Shown piece after piece: positions 6,655-13,342 of a DNA stretch of 13,355 nt (its first letter is position 1; every line of letters starts with the position of its first letter). Source of the stretch: an uncultured Clostridium sp. (GTDB lineage: Bacteria; Bacillota; Clostridia; TANB77; CAG-508); the NCBI GenBank assembly GCA_947426875.1, contig CANEFU010000010.1:1-13355 (forward strand), written 5' to 3'. The notes beneath the pieces were generated by a model. The model was not told where the DNA came from. It was given only the letters and a program-made list of their open reading frames with translations, and searched no databases. A program made the translations under genes and the position numbers.

Positions 6655-7656
6655 ATGGCAGTAACATTTGAAAGTTATGAAAGAAGAATAGACCAAATCA
6701 AACCAGTTATGGAAAAATACGGAATCAAAGATTTTGAAGATGCATTAGAGATATGCAAAGAAAAAGGATTTAATCCATATGAAATTGTAAAAGGAGTGCA
6801 ACCAATATGCTTTGAAAATGCAGCATGGGCGTATACATTAGGAGCAGCAATTGCTGTAAAAAAAGGATGTAAAAAAGCAGCAGATGCAGCAAAAGCAATT
6901 GGAGAAGGATTACAAGCATTTTGTATTCCAGGCTCTGTTGCAGATGACAGAAAAGTAGGATTAGGACATGGAAACTTAGCTTCTATGCTATTATCAGAAG
7001 ACACAAAATGTTTTGCATTCTTAGCAGGACATGAATCTTTTGCAGCAGCAGAAGGAGCAATTGGAATTGCCAAATCAGCAAACAAAGTTAGAAAAGAACC
7101 ATTAAGAGTTATCTTAAATGGACTTGGAAAAGATGCTGCACAAGTTATATCAAGAATTAATGGATTTACTTACGTAAAAACAGACTTTGATTTCTTTACT
7201 GGAAAAGTAAATGTAGTAGAAGAAATTCCATATTCAGATGGAGAAAGAAGTAAAGTTAGATGTTATGGTGCAAATGATGTTAGAGAAGGGGTAGCTATCA
7301 TGTGGATGGAAGATGTTGACGTTTCTATCACAGGAAATTCAACTAACCCAACAAGATTCCAACATCCAGTTGCAGGTACTTATAAAAAAGAAAGATTAGC
7401 AGAAAATAGAAAATATTTCTCAGTTGCTTCAGGTGGAGGAACAGGAAGAACACTTCATCCAGATAACATGGGAGCAGGACCAGCATCTTATGGAATGACA
7501 GATACTATGGGAAGAATGCACTCAGATGCACAATTTGCAGGTTCATCATCAGTTCCAGCACACGTAGAAATGATGGGACTAATTGGTATGGGTAATAACC
7601 CAATGGTTGGTGCATCAGTAGCAGTAGCAGTAGCAGTTGAAGAAGCTATGAAATAA
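6655..7656 (+). CDS. GGGtGRT-family protein of unknown function
   Basis: The 333-residue protein carries the family's defining GGGTGRT at 260-266, within a glycine/serine-rich C-terminal stretch: NMGAGPASYG (271-280), DTMGRMHSD (283-291), FAGSSSVPAH (294-303) and GMGNNPMVGASVAVAVAVEEAM to the end. The N-terminal part has helices with scattered cysteines (C34, C52, C72, C90, C119, C203) and GLGHGNLASML (102-112). No catalytic activity is established for the family, to my knowledge. In many anaerobes it occurs next to the scaffold protein seen here, which suggests a joint role in iron-sulfur or redox biology; that is inference. The glycine motif could bind a phosphate or cofactor. AAGGAGG at 6641-6647 fixes the start and a strong terminator follows. 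Confidence 0.9.
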   Translation: MAVTFESYERRIDQIKPVMEKYGIKDFEDALEICKEKGFNPYEIVKGVQPICFENAAWAYTLGAAIAVKKGCKKAADAAKAIGEGLQAFCIPGSVADDRKVGLGHGNLASMLLSEDTKCFAFLAGHESFAAAEGAIGIAKSANKVRKEPLRVILNGLGKDAAQVISRINGFTYVKTDFDFFTGKVNVVEEIPYSDGERSKVRCYGANDVREGVAIMWMEDVDVSITGNSTNPTRFQHPVAGTYKKERLAENRKYFSVASGGGTGRTLHPDNMGAGPASYGMTDTMGRMHSDAQFAGSSSVPAHVEMMGLIGMGNNPMVGASVAVAVAVEEAMK

Positions 7657-7684
7657 TCATGACCAAATGAAAAGTTAAACACGG

Positions 7685-7712
7685 AAGAGCTTGAAAAAGC
7701 TCTTTTTGTTTT
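7685..7712 (+). terminator. Rho-independent terminator of the scaffold/GGGtGRT unit
   Basis: The perfect 8-bp stem AAGAGCTT/AAGCTCTT (7685-7692 with 7697-7704) has a GAAA loop and is followed by TTTGTTTTC. It lies about 30 nt after the GGGtGRT stop and closes that transcription unit. Confidence 0.9.
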
Positions 7713-7755
7713 CCCAAAACTATCAGGCACAACCTTTTAATTTATGTAGATTTGT

Positions 7756-7784
7756 TTGCAATACTTTTGAATTTATGATATACT
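7756..7784 (+). promoter_or_regulatory. Sigma-A promoter with extended -10 for the IDI-like Nudix gene
   Basis: TTGCAA (7756-7761) and TATACT (7779-7784) are spaced by 17 nt, with TG at 7776-7777 forming an extended -10. AGGAGGT (7797-7803) follows 12 nt after the -10, so the transcript leader is very short. It sits right after a terminator, which supports an independent unit. Confidence 0.8.
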
Positions 7785-7810
7785 AAAAAACAAAATAGGA
7801 GGTAGTATAA

Positions 7811-8356
7811 ATGGAAGAATTAATAGATGTATTAGACGAGAATGGAATAAAAACAGGGGAAGTATTGCCAAGAAGTGAAGTTCATAAAAGAGGATTATGG
7901 CATAGAATAATAGTAATTGCCATAGTAAATGAAAAAAATCAAGTTTTAATGCAACAAAGGTCTTATCAAAAAGATAAAAATGCAGGATTGTGGGACATAT
8001 CAGTAACAGGACATATTACAACAGGACAGGATTCTTTAGCAGCAGCCAAAAGGGAAATCAATGAAGAGGTAAGTGTTAATATAGGTTATTCAGTGGACAT
8101 TAAAGATTTTCGATATATGTTTTCTTATAGAAAAGAAGAAAGAGTAAATGAAAATCATATGGATAGACAATTTTATGATTTCTTTATCTTGAGAAAAAAT
8201 GATTTAAAGCTAGAGGAAATAAAAGTACAAGAAAGTGAAGTAGAGCAAGTAAAATTTGTTAGCATCAGTGAATTGAATACTATGATAGAAAACAACCAAT
8301 TAGTAGAAAGAGATGCGGTATATAAAGAGCTGATGGATTACTTATTTAGGGTATAA
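7811..8356 (+). CDS. IDI-like Nudix hydrolase
   Basis: A 181-residue cytosolic protein of the isopentenyl-diphosphate isomerase/YfcD-like branch of Nudix proteins. It begins with the typical ELIDVLDENG (3-12) and GEVLPRSEVHKRGLWHR (16-32), followed by the strand VLMQQRS (45-51). The Nudix box runs G67 to V89, with REINEE (81-86) intact. The usual first glutamate of the box is Q73 and the late glycine is S88, deviations that may alter metal binding or activity. True IDI activity is not implied; related proteins act on varied diphosphates. AGGAGGT 7 nt upstream fixes the start. It is a single-gene unit between its own promoter and terminator. Confidence 0.9.
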   Translation: MEELIDVLDENGIKTGEVLPRSEVHKRGLWHRIIVIAIVNEKNQVLMQQRSYQKDKNAGLWDISVTGHITTGQDSLAAAKREINEEVSVNIGYSVDIKDFRYMFSYRKEERVNENHMDRQFYDFFILRKNDLKLEEIKVQESEVEQVKFVSISELNTMIENNQLVERDAVYKELMDYLFRV

Positions 8357-8365
8357 ATAAATTTT

Positions 8366-8408
8366 AATCTTCTATGAAAATAATAGTGGTTTTCATAGAA
8401 GATTTTTA
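8366..8408 (+). terminator. Rho-independent terminator after the IDI-like Nudix gene
   Basis: A perfect 15-bp stem (8366-8380 with 8390-8404) has a 9-nt loop, and the descending arm runs into TTTTT (8403-8407). The stop codon is 9 nt upstream. The symmetric A/T flanks would allow some function on the opposite strand. Confidence 0.9.
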
Positions 8409-8431
8409 TGTGATTTTTCGTAAACCTTATA

Positions 8432-8460
8432 TTGTAATATGGTTAAATTAATGATATGAT
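8432..8460 (+). promoter_or_regulatory. Sigma-A promoter with extended -10 for the transporter operon
   Basis: TTGTAA (8432-8437) and TATGAT (8455-8460) are separated by 17 nt, with TG at 8452-8453 as an extended -10. GGGAGGA (8474-8480) and the ATG at 8487 follow. It has the same architecture as the promoter at 7756-7784 and is likely to drive the five genes up to 11708. Confidence 0.75.
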
Positions 8461-8486
8461 AAAGGCAAATCAAGGGAGGAAGAATA

Positions 8487-9344
8487 ATGGAAATATTAAA
8501 TAATTGGCTATTATACGTTATTTTATTTTTAGGATTATCAACAGCATTCACACAATTTTATAAGATGACAACCAAAACATTACAAAAAGTGGGAGCTTTA
8601 ACAGTATTATTAGAAATTATGGCAGGATTCACAATGCTGTTATTATGTCCATTTTTTGAATTCAAATTTCCAACAGATATTAGTATCTATATCATGTTAG
8701 GAATGACAATTATATTTTATACCATAGCAGACCGATTAAACACACAAGTAATGAGCGGAATAGAAGCTTCCACCTTTAATATGCTGAAACAACTATCAAC
8801 TGCATTTATGATATTTGCAGGATTAATCTTTTTTAAAGAAGAATTTGTTTTAGCTAAATTTATAGGTGCTATGCTCATTATATTTAGTAATATTTTAATA
8901 TTTTTTAAAAGAGGAAAATTTGAATTTAACAAATATGTATTACTAGGTATATTATCGAATATATCATTTACAATAGCCCTATTTTTAGATGTAAATATAT
9001 CTGAAAATTTCAATTTACCATTTTTTGTAGCCACTACGCTAATCGTACCAGCAGTGTTAATCATAATTTTTGAAAGAATAAAACCATCTGAAATAAAAAG
9101 AGAATGGATAGAAGGAAACAAAAAAGCAATAGTAGTAACTGCCATATCATGGGGGACATCTATATTTGCACAACTAAGAGCTTATCAATTAGGAAATGTA
9201 ACAGTAGTTGCACCACTATGTGCTTTATCCGTGATACTAAATGTAATCGTAGGATATTTATTCTTAAAAGAAAGAGACAATTTATTGAGAAAGATTATTT
9301 CAGCTATTTTAATAATCATTAGTATTTTATTAATTAAAATGTAA
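8487..9344 (+). CDS. EamA/DMT-superfamily transporter
   Basis: A 285-residue inner-membrane protein with about ten hydrophobic helices in two similar halves (about 7-140 and 149-284), the layout of drug/metabolite transporters. Each half ends with an EamA-like signature: FFKEEFVLAKFIGAMLIIF (115-133) and LKERDNLLRKIISAILIII (260-278). There is no cleavable signal peptide. The substrate cannot be predicted; family members export amino acids, sugars, nucleotides or drugs. It leads an operon in which the following genes start 19, 2, 26 and 10 nt after the preceding stop. GGGAGGA at 8474-8480 fixes the start. Confidence 0.87.
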   Translation: MEILNNWLLYVILFLGLSTAFTQFYKMTTKTLQKVGALTVLLEIMAGFTMLLLCPFFEFKFPTDISIYIMLGMTIIFYTIADRLNTQVMSGIEASTFNMLKQLSTAFMIFAGLIFFKEEFVLAKFIGAMLIIFSNILIFFKRGKFEFNKYVLLGILSNISFTIALFLDVNISENFNLPFFVATTLIVPAVLIIIFERIKPSEIKREWIEGNKKAIVVTAISWGTSIFAQLRAYQLGNVTVVAPLCALSVILNVIVGYLFLKERDNLLRKIISAILIIISILLIKM

Positions 9345-9363
9345 TAAAAGGAAGGAAAGAAAA

Positions 9364-9630
9364 ATGGAGAATAAAGATTTAGAAAAAGAAATTGAACAAA
9401 TAAAACAAAGAAATGAAAAAGTAGAGTTAGATAAAAAATGGGAAACAAGTGGAACAAGAAAAATATGTATTTGTATGTTAACCTATATCGTAGTTATCAT
9501 TTATTCTTATTTAACCAATAAAATTAATAATATATTTTTGAGCTCATTAGTTCCTGTTATTGGTTTCACATTATCTACCATATCACTAAATTTTATAAGA
9601 AAGATATGGGAAAACAAAAAGGAGAGATAA
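9364..9630 (+). CDS. Small two-TM protein with N-terminal coiled coil
   Basis: An 88-residue protein with a charged N-terminal helix (1-28, likely a short coiled coil), then two hydrophobic segments at about 33-51 and 57-77, and a basic end. The segment RNEKVELDKKWETS (16-29) is, from memory, a conserved mark of an uncharacterised small membrane protein family found in varied bacteria. The positive-inside rule puts both termini in the cytoplasm. Function is unknown. It lies 19 nt after the transporter and 2 nt before the preferred cupin start, so translation of the two is probably coupled. AAGGAAGG at about 9348-9355 is its ribosome binding site. Confidence 0.75.
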   Translation: MENKDLEKEIEQIKQRNEKVELDKKWETSGTRKICICMLTYIVVIIYSYLTNKINNIFLSSLVPVIGFTLSTISLNFIRKIWENKKER

Positions 9631-9632
9631 AG

Positions 9633-9974
9633 ATGAAAATAGTAAAAGAAAGTCAGGCACAGAAATTTGAAAATAGTGATAAATGCACAGTATGGGAATA
9701 TCCATTAGAAGATAAGGATATTAATATGGCAACTGCAATCATAAAAGGAAGATATCCAGATACGGGATATTGCGTAAATGAAGAATGTAAAGAACTAATT
9801 TATGTAATAGAAGGAAACGGAGTATTACATAAAAAAGAAGAAAAAGTAGAGTTTGAAAAAGGGGATGTAGTGCTAATAGATAAGGGAGAAATCTATTATT
9901 GGGATGCGCAATGTACCATTGCTATGCCTTGTACACCTGCATGGTATCCAGAGCAACATAAGCTAATTCAATAA
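9633..9974 (+). CDS. Small cupin-domain protein
   Basis: A 113-residue single-domain cupin. The barrel core shows RYPDTGYCVNEECKELIYV (40-58), IEGNGVLHKK (59-68), VEFEKGDVVLIDKGEIYYW (72-90) and a late PCTPAWYPEQH (99-109). The usual HxH of cupin motif 1 is absent and only E51 or E54 could stand in, so metal binding is uncertain; H66 is the sole early histidine. The ATG at 9633 is preferred to the one at 9606 because AAGGAGA (9619-9625) sits 7 nt ahead of it and it avoids overlapping the upstream gene. The role could be as a small-molecule sensor, isomerase or binding protein. Context with a transporter and an alcohol dehydrogenase suggests carbonyl or sugar metabolism, by inference only. Confidence 0.82.
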   Translation: MKIVKESQAQKFENSDKCTVWEYPLEDKDINMATAIIKGRYPDTGYCVNEECKELIYVIEGNGVLHKKEEKVEFEKGDVVLIDKGEIYYWDAQCTIAMPCTPAWYPEQHKLIQ

Positions 9975-10000
9975 TAAATAAGAAGAAAGAAGGAAAAATT

Positions 10001-11161
10001 ATGAATGAATTTGAGTTTTTCAATCCAACGAAAATTATATTTGGAGAAAAGGCAATTGAAAAGTTAGCTAGCCAAATAAAAGAATATAAAAACATTTTAT
10101 TAACCTATGGAGGAGGGAGCATTAAGAAAAATGGAATTTATGATAGTGTAGTAGAGGTTTTGGAGAGAGAAAATAAAAATGTATTTGAATTAAGCGGAAT
10201 TATGCCAAATCCAAGAAAAGAAAAAGTATATGAAGGAATTGACATATGTAAAACAAATCATATTGACTTTATTTTAGCAGTTGGTGGTGGAAGTGTTATA
10301 GATTGTGCAAAAGCAATTGCAATTGGGGCTAAAACGGAGAAAGATTTTTGGAAGACCTTTTATATAGATTGGGAAGAGTGTAGGGATGGCATTCCTTTAG
10401 GAACTATTTTAACATTATCAGCAACAGGAACAGAGATGGATGCAGGAAGTGTTATAACAGACTGGGAAAACCATATAAAAACCAATTATACGACTGACTA
10501 CATGTATCCTAAATTTTCTATCTTAGACCCAACTTATACCTATTCATTACCAAAAGAGCAAACGATATATGGTTCTATCGATATTTTGGCACATGTATTT
10601 GAACAATACTTTAGTATACCAGATGAATCCAATTTAAGTGATAATTTATCAGAAGCAATCATTAAAACAGTGATTGATAATTTAGAAGTAGCAATTGAAA
10701 ATCCAAATAATTATGAAGCAAGGTCAAACTTAATGTGGTGTAGTACAATGGCTCTAAATGGTATCATAGGATTAGGAAAAGAGCAAGATTGGAATAGTCA
10801 TCAAATTGAGCATGCTCTTTCAGCAATTTATGATATAGCACATGGAGCAGGACTGGCTATTGTATTTCCTAATTGGATGAAACACGTTTATAAAAGAGCA
10901 ATTGGAAAGTTTAAAAGATATGCCATTACGATTTGGAATGTAGATGTTACCAATAAAACAGATGAAGAAATAGCATTAGAAGGAATTGAGAGAACGAAAC
11001 AATATTTTTCAAAAATAGGAGCACCAGTTACATTAAGAGAAGTCAATATAGAAAAAGAAGAGATAGAAAAGATTGTAGAAGCGGTTATTGTAACAGGGGA
11101 AGGTTCTTATTTGAAACCAAATAAAGAAGACATAAGAGAGATTTTAATAAGTGCTTATTAA
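10001..11161 (+). CDS. Iron-containing alcohol dehydrogenase (BdhA/YqhD type)
   Basis: Reversibly reduces aldehydes to alcohols with NAD(P)H. The 386-residue length and motifs match the butanol-dehydrogenase/YqhD branch. The N-terminal nucleotide-binding domain has FNPTKIIFG (7-15), YGGGSIKKNG (36-45) and GGGSVIDCAKAIA (95-107), then TGTEMD (142-147). The metal ligands D194, H198, H267 and H281 are all present and fall at the same numbers as recalled for E. coli YqhD. The metal may be iron or zinc, and aldehyde and cofactor preference are not readable. GAAGGA (9989-9994) precedes the start. It is fourth in the transporter operon, and the phosphatase gene follows closely. Confidence 0.95.
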   Translation: MNEFEFFNPTKIIFGEKAIEKLASQIKEYKNILLTYGGGSIKKNGIYDSVVEVLERENKNVFELSGIMPNPRKEKVYEGIDICKTNHIDFILAVGGGSVIDCAKAIAIGAKTEKDFWKTFYIDWEECRDGIPLGTILTLSATGTEMDAGSVITDWENHIKTNYTTDYMYPKFSILDPTYTYSLPKEQTIYGSIDILAHVFEQYFSIPDESNLSDNLSEAIIKTVIDNLEVAIENPNNYEARSNLMWCSTMALNGIIGLGKEQDWNSHQIEHALSAIYDIAHGAGLAIVFPNWMKHVYKRAIGKFKRYAITIWNVDVTNKTDEEIALEGIERTKQYFSKIGAPVTLREVNIEKEEIEKIVEAVIVTGEGSYLKPNKEDIREILISAY

Positions 11162-11171
11162 GGAGGAAAAT

Positions 11172-11708
11172 ATGAAAGTATATTTGGTAAGACATGGACA
11201 GACAGATACGAATGTAGAAAGAAAATATAACTTTATAAAAGAGGATATAAATGAAAAAGGGATACAACAAGCAAAAGAATTAAAGGAAAAAATAAAAGAT
11301 ATGGATTTTGATATCATTTATTGTTCCCCTTTATTAAGAGCTAGACATACAGCAGATATTATAAATGCAAAAAATAAAGAAATAATAACGGATGATAGAT
11401 TAGAAGAAAGAAAACATGGAAATCTTGAAGGAAAGCCAACAGAATGCACAAATCGTGAAATTTATTGGGACTATTATTCTAATGTTCAATATGGGACAGA
11501 AGAAAGCATTAAAAGTCTGTTTGAAAGAGTCGAGAATTTTCTAAATGAATTAAAAAATAAAAATTATGAAAAAGTATTAGTAGTAGCTCATAAAGGGACT
11601 TCAAGAGCATTTGATGCCTATTTTTATGGAATTCCAGAAGACGGAAAACTTTTAGAGTTAGGCCTAAAAAACGCAGAAATAAAAGAATATGAACTAAACA
11701 AAGATTAA
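11172..11708 (+). CDS. Histidine phosphatase superfamily protein (PGM-like)
   Basis: A 178-residue cytosolic phosphatase of the cofactor-dependent phosphoglycerate mutase-like superfamily. It has the N-terminal LVRHGQT (5-11) with nucleophile H8, SPLLRARHTA (52-61), the acid region LEERKHGNLEG (77-87) and the second histidine H140 in VVAHKG. The common SHGG at that point is AHKG here. It is unlikely to be the glycolytic mutase, because gpmI is present and the protein is short, but the substrate is unknown. The ATG at 11172 is preferred over the one at 11151, because AAGGAGG at 11160-11166 lies just ahead and the protein then begins directly with the catalytic strand. The stop codon abuts a tandem-repeat and palindrome region. 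Confidence 0.88.
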   Translation: MKVYLVRHGQTDTNVERKYNFIKEDINEKGIQQAKELKEKIKDMDFDIIYCSPLLRARHTADIINAKNKEIITDDRLEERKHGNLEGKPTECTNREIYWDYYSNVQYGTEESIKSLFERVENFLNELKNKNYEKVLVVAHKGTSRAFDAYFYGIPEDGKLLELGLKNAEIKEYELNKD

Positions 11709-11751
11709 GGATTGAGGGAACAAGGATTGAGAAAACAAGGATTGAGGGACG
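11707..11751 (+). repeat. Three tandem 15-nt repeats at the phosphatase stop codon
   Basis: The unit AAGGATTGAGGGAAC occurs at 11707-11721, with variants at 11722-11736 (GAGAAAAC) and 11737-11751 (GAGGGACG). The first unit overlaps the TAA stop. The second and third units also form the outer part of the left arm of the 49-bp inverted repeat. Confidence 0.75.
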
Positions 11752-11829
11752 GCCCCAAAATCCTCATTTGAAATTTTATTAAATGAGGATTTTGGGGCCG
11801 TCCCTCAATCCTTGTTTTCTCAATCCTTG
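11721..11829. repeat. Perfect 49-bp inverted repeat, GGGACGG family, copy B
   Basis: The arms 11721-11769 and 11781-11829 are exact reverse complements across 49 positions, with an 11-nt loop (11770-11780). The inner part (11746-11770) is identical to 1920-1944 behind pgk. The element lies between the convergent phosphatase and SPFH genes. It could terminate transcription from either side, but neither arm is directly followed by a T-run. As the longest palindrome in the window it may be a dispersed, non-autonomous element; no transposase gene is nearby. Confidence 0.85.
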
Positions 11830-11867
11830 CTCTTTGTTTCTTAATTGGCTTGTTAATGAAAAAATAA

Positions 11868-11898
11868 AGGACGATATATTTTGATTAAATATCGTCCT
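11868..11898 (-). terminator. Rho-independent terminator of the nfeD/SPFH unit
   Basis: Read on the minus strand, a 10-bp stem (11889-11898 with 11868-11877) is followed by TTTATTTTTT (down to about 11858). It lies 9 nt after the SPFH stop. The loop is AT-rich and 11 nt long. Confidence 0.85.
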
Positions 11899-11906
11899 AA
11901 AATATT

Positions 11907-12833
11907 TTATTCTTTATCTGCTTTTTTAGTAGATTTTTTATTGTCTGTTACAATTTCTTTCATAGCACCTAAAGAGCTTAAAGCACTAGTTGCCTCAAAA
12001 GGAATAAATACTTTATTAGCGTCACCCTTAGCAACTTCTTCTAAGGCTTCTAAAGATTTTAATTGAACCAAAGTATCATTTGGGTCAGCCTTTTTCATGG
12101 CATCATAAACCATTTGAATTTCTTTGGCTTTAGCATCAGCAACTTCTTTAATTGCTTGTGCCTCACCGGCTGCTCTTCTGATTCTAGCTTCCTTGTCAGC
12201 TTCTGCTTCTAAGATAGCTGCTTGTTTTTTACCTTCTGCAATTGTGATAGCAGATTGTCTTTGTGCTTCTGACTCTAAAATTAATGCTCTTTTATTTCTT
12301 TCTGCATTCATTTCCTTTTCCATAGCATCTCTAATATCGGCTGGAGGAGTAATATCTTTGATTTCTACTCGGTCAATTTTACATCCCCATCTATCAGTTG
12401 CTTCATCAAGGACTAATCTTAATTGATTGTTAATACCATCTCTAGAACTAAAAGTTTCGTCTAAGTCCATTTTACCAATGATATCACGAATCGTTGTAAT
12501 AGCAAGATATTCAATACCTTTCTTTAAACTTTGAATTTCGTATACTGCTTTAGCAGGGTCTGTTATTTGATAGAAAACAACAGTATCAATTGTAATGGTA
12601 ACATTATCTTTGGTAATAACGCCTTGAGGTGGTACATCCATAGTTTGTTGTTTTAAACTAACAACACTTCTTACATGGTCGAAAAATGGAACAATAATAG
12701 TAAGACCAGCATCAGCTACTTTATAAAATTTTCCTAATCTTTCAATGATATATACCTCAGATTGTTTAACGATTTTAATAGACATAAATGCTATTATCAA
12801 AATAATAACAAGTAAAACTAATAAAAACCACAT
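11907..12833 (-). CDS. SPFH/band 7 stomatin-like membrane protein
   Basis: A 308-residue membrane-anchored protein of the stomatin/QmcA type that scaffolds membrane microdomains as an oligomer. An N-terminal hydrophobic helix (1-19) is followed by the SPFH domain (about 20-175) with ERLGKFYKVADAGLTIIVPF (31-50), QTMDVPPQGVITKDNV (63-78) and RDIIGKMDLDETFSSRD (116-132). A long alanine/glutamate-rich helix (about 165-245) forms the coiled coil, with EAQRQSAITIAEGKKQAAI. The tail is lysine-rich. It is encoded 77 nt downstream of an nfeD gene, a pairing conserved in many bacteria. AAGGAGG on the minus strand (12847-12841) lies 7 nt ahead of the start. Binding partners cannot be read from the sequence. 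Confidence 0.95.
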   Translation of the reverse strand: MWFLLVLLVIILIIAFMSIKIVKQSEVYIIERLGKFYKVADAGLTIIVPFFDHVRSVVSLKQQTMDVPPQGVITKDNVTITIDTVVFYQITDPAKAVYEIQSLKKGIEYLAITTIRDIIGKMDLDETFSSRDGINNQLRLVLDEATDRWGCKIDRVEIKDITPPADIRDAMEKEMNAERNKRALILESEAQRQSAITIAEGKKQAAILEAEADKEARIRRAAGEAQAIKEVADAKAKEIQMVYDAMKKADPNDTLVQLKSLEALEEVAKGDANKVFIPFEATSALSSLGAMKEIVTDNKKSTKKADKE

Positions 12834-12866
12834 AATTTTTCCTCCTTATTACTATATAATTTTGTA

Positions 12867-12899
12867 TAAGTTATTTGTAGCACCAAAGCTACTAACTTA
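12867..12899 (-). other. Intergenic hairpin between nfeD and the SPFH gene
   Basis: TAAGTTA (12867-12873) and TAACTTA (12893-12899) plus GTAGC/GCTAC (12877-12881 and 12888-12892) form a 12-bp interrupted stem with a 3-nt bulge and a 6-nt loop. On the minus strand no T-run follows, so it is not a terminator. It could stabilise or punctuate the nfeD/SPFH message. Confidence 0.5.
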
Positions 12900-12910
12900 A
12901 TAATTAAAAA

Positions 12911-13342
12911 CTATTTTTGAATGGGTGAAACGATTGCTTTCACACCTTTTATTTCTTTAATTTCTACTTCTGTACCTTGTGGAATATTTATATCATTCAT
13001 GCCAATAGCAGACCAGATTTCTCCTCCTACTTTAATTTGACCAAGTGAATGAATAGAATCAATATCTTGAGTAACAATTCCAATTTTACCAACTGTTGAG
13101 TAAACATTGGTTTTAATATTATTTTTATTGTTGGCAAATTTTTTTACAAAAGGTTTCGTTGCAAAAATTAGAATGGTTGAAGATAGGACAAATACAGATG
13201 TTTGAATTACTAAGTTTTCAACAAATAAACTAACAATCATAGCAAGTAATGCACCTATTGCAAACCAAAAGATTAAGAATCCTACTGTCATGATTTCAAT
13301 TATTAAGCATATTCCTGCAATGATTAACCAGATTTGCCACAT
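12911..13342 (-). CDS. NfeD-family membrane protein (short form)
   Basis: A 143-residue protein with three closely spaced hydrophobic segments (about 3-22, 23-41 and 46-62) followed by a soluble C-terminal OB-fold-like domain (about 80-143) that includes GKIGIVTQDI (85-94), GQIKVGGEIWSA (101-112) and IPQGTEVEIKEIKGVKAIV (120-138). It lacks the N-terminal ClpP-like serine protease domain of long NfeD proteins, so it is the short form. NfeD proteins act with SPFH proteins in membrane organisation; the SPFH gene downstream is the likely partner. GAGGA at the right edge (13355-13351 read on the minus strand) supports this start. Any promoter lies beyond the window. Confidence 0.92.
   Translation of the reverse strand: MWQIWLIIAGICLIIEIMTVGFLIFWFAIGALLAMIVSLFVENLVIQTSVFVLSSTILIFATKPFVKKFANNKNNIKTNVYSTVGKIGIVTQDIDSIHSLGQIKVGGEIWSAIGMNDINIPQGTEVEIKEIKGVKAIVSPIQK

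Noticed and set aside
8411..8450. Semi-palindromic AT-rich stretch considered as a dif/Xer recombination site
   Set aside because: It does not match the dif consensus I remember, and the sequence is well explained by the promoter at 8432-8460.
9104..9322. Plus-strand 72-codon frame inside the transporter gene
   Set aside because: It is an out-of-frame reading of the C-terminal half of the EamA gene, whose membrane segments continue unbroken in the true frame.
9606..9632. Upstream ATG for the cupin gene
   Set aside because: It would overlap the preceding gene by 25 nt; the ATG at 9633 has a well-placed AAGGAGA and begins at the conserved domain.
11151..11171. Upstream ATG for the histidine phosphatase
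   Set aside because: The ATG at 11172 has an ideal AAGGAGG and starts directly with the catalytic strand; the upstream extension overlaps the dehydrogenase gene.
11868..11898. Hairpin considered as part of the GGGACGG repeat element
   Set aside because: It has no sequence in common with the element and has a proper T-tail on the minus strand, so it is a simple terminator.
12124..12426. Plus-strand open frame rich in alanine and serine opposite the SPFH gene
   Set aside because: It is the complement of the alanine/glutamate-rich coiled coil, with no start signal.
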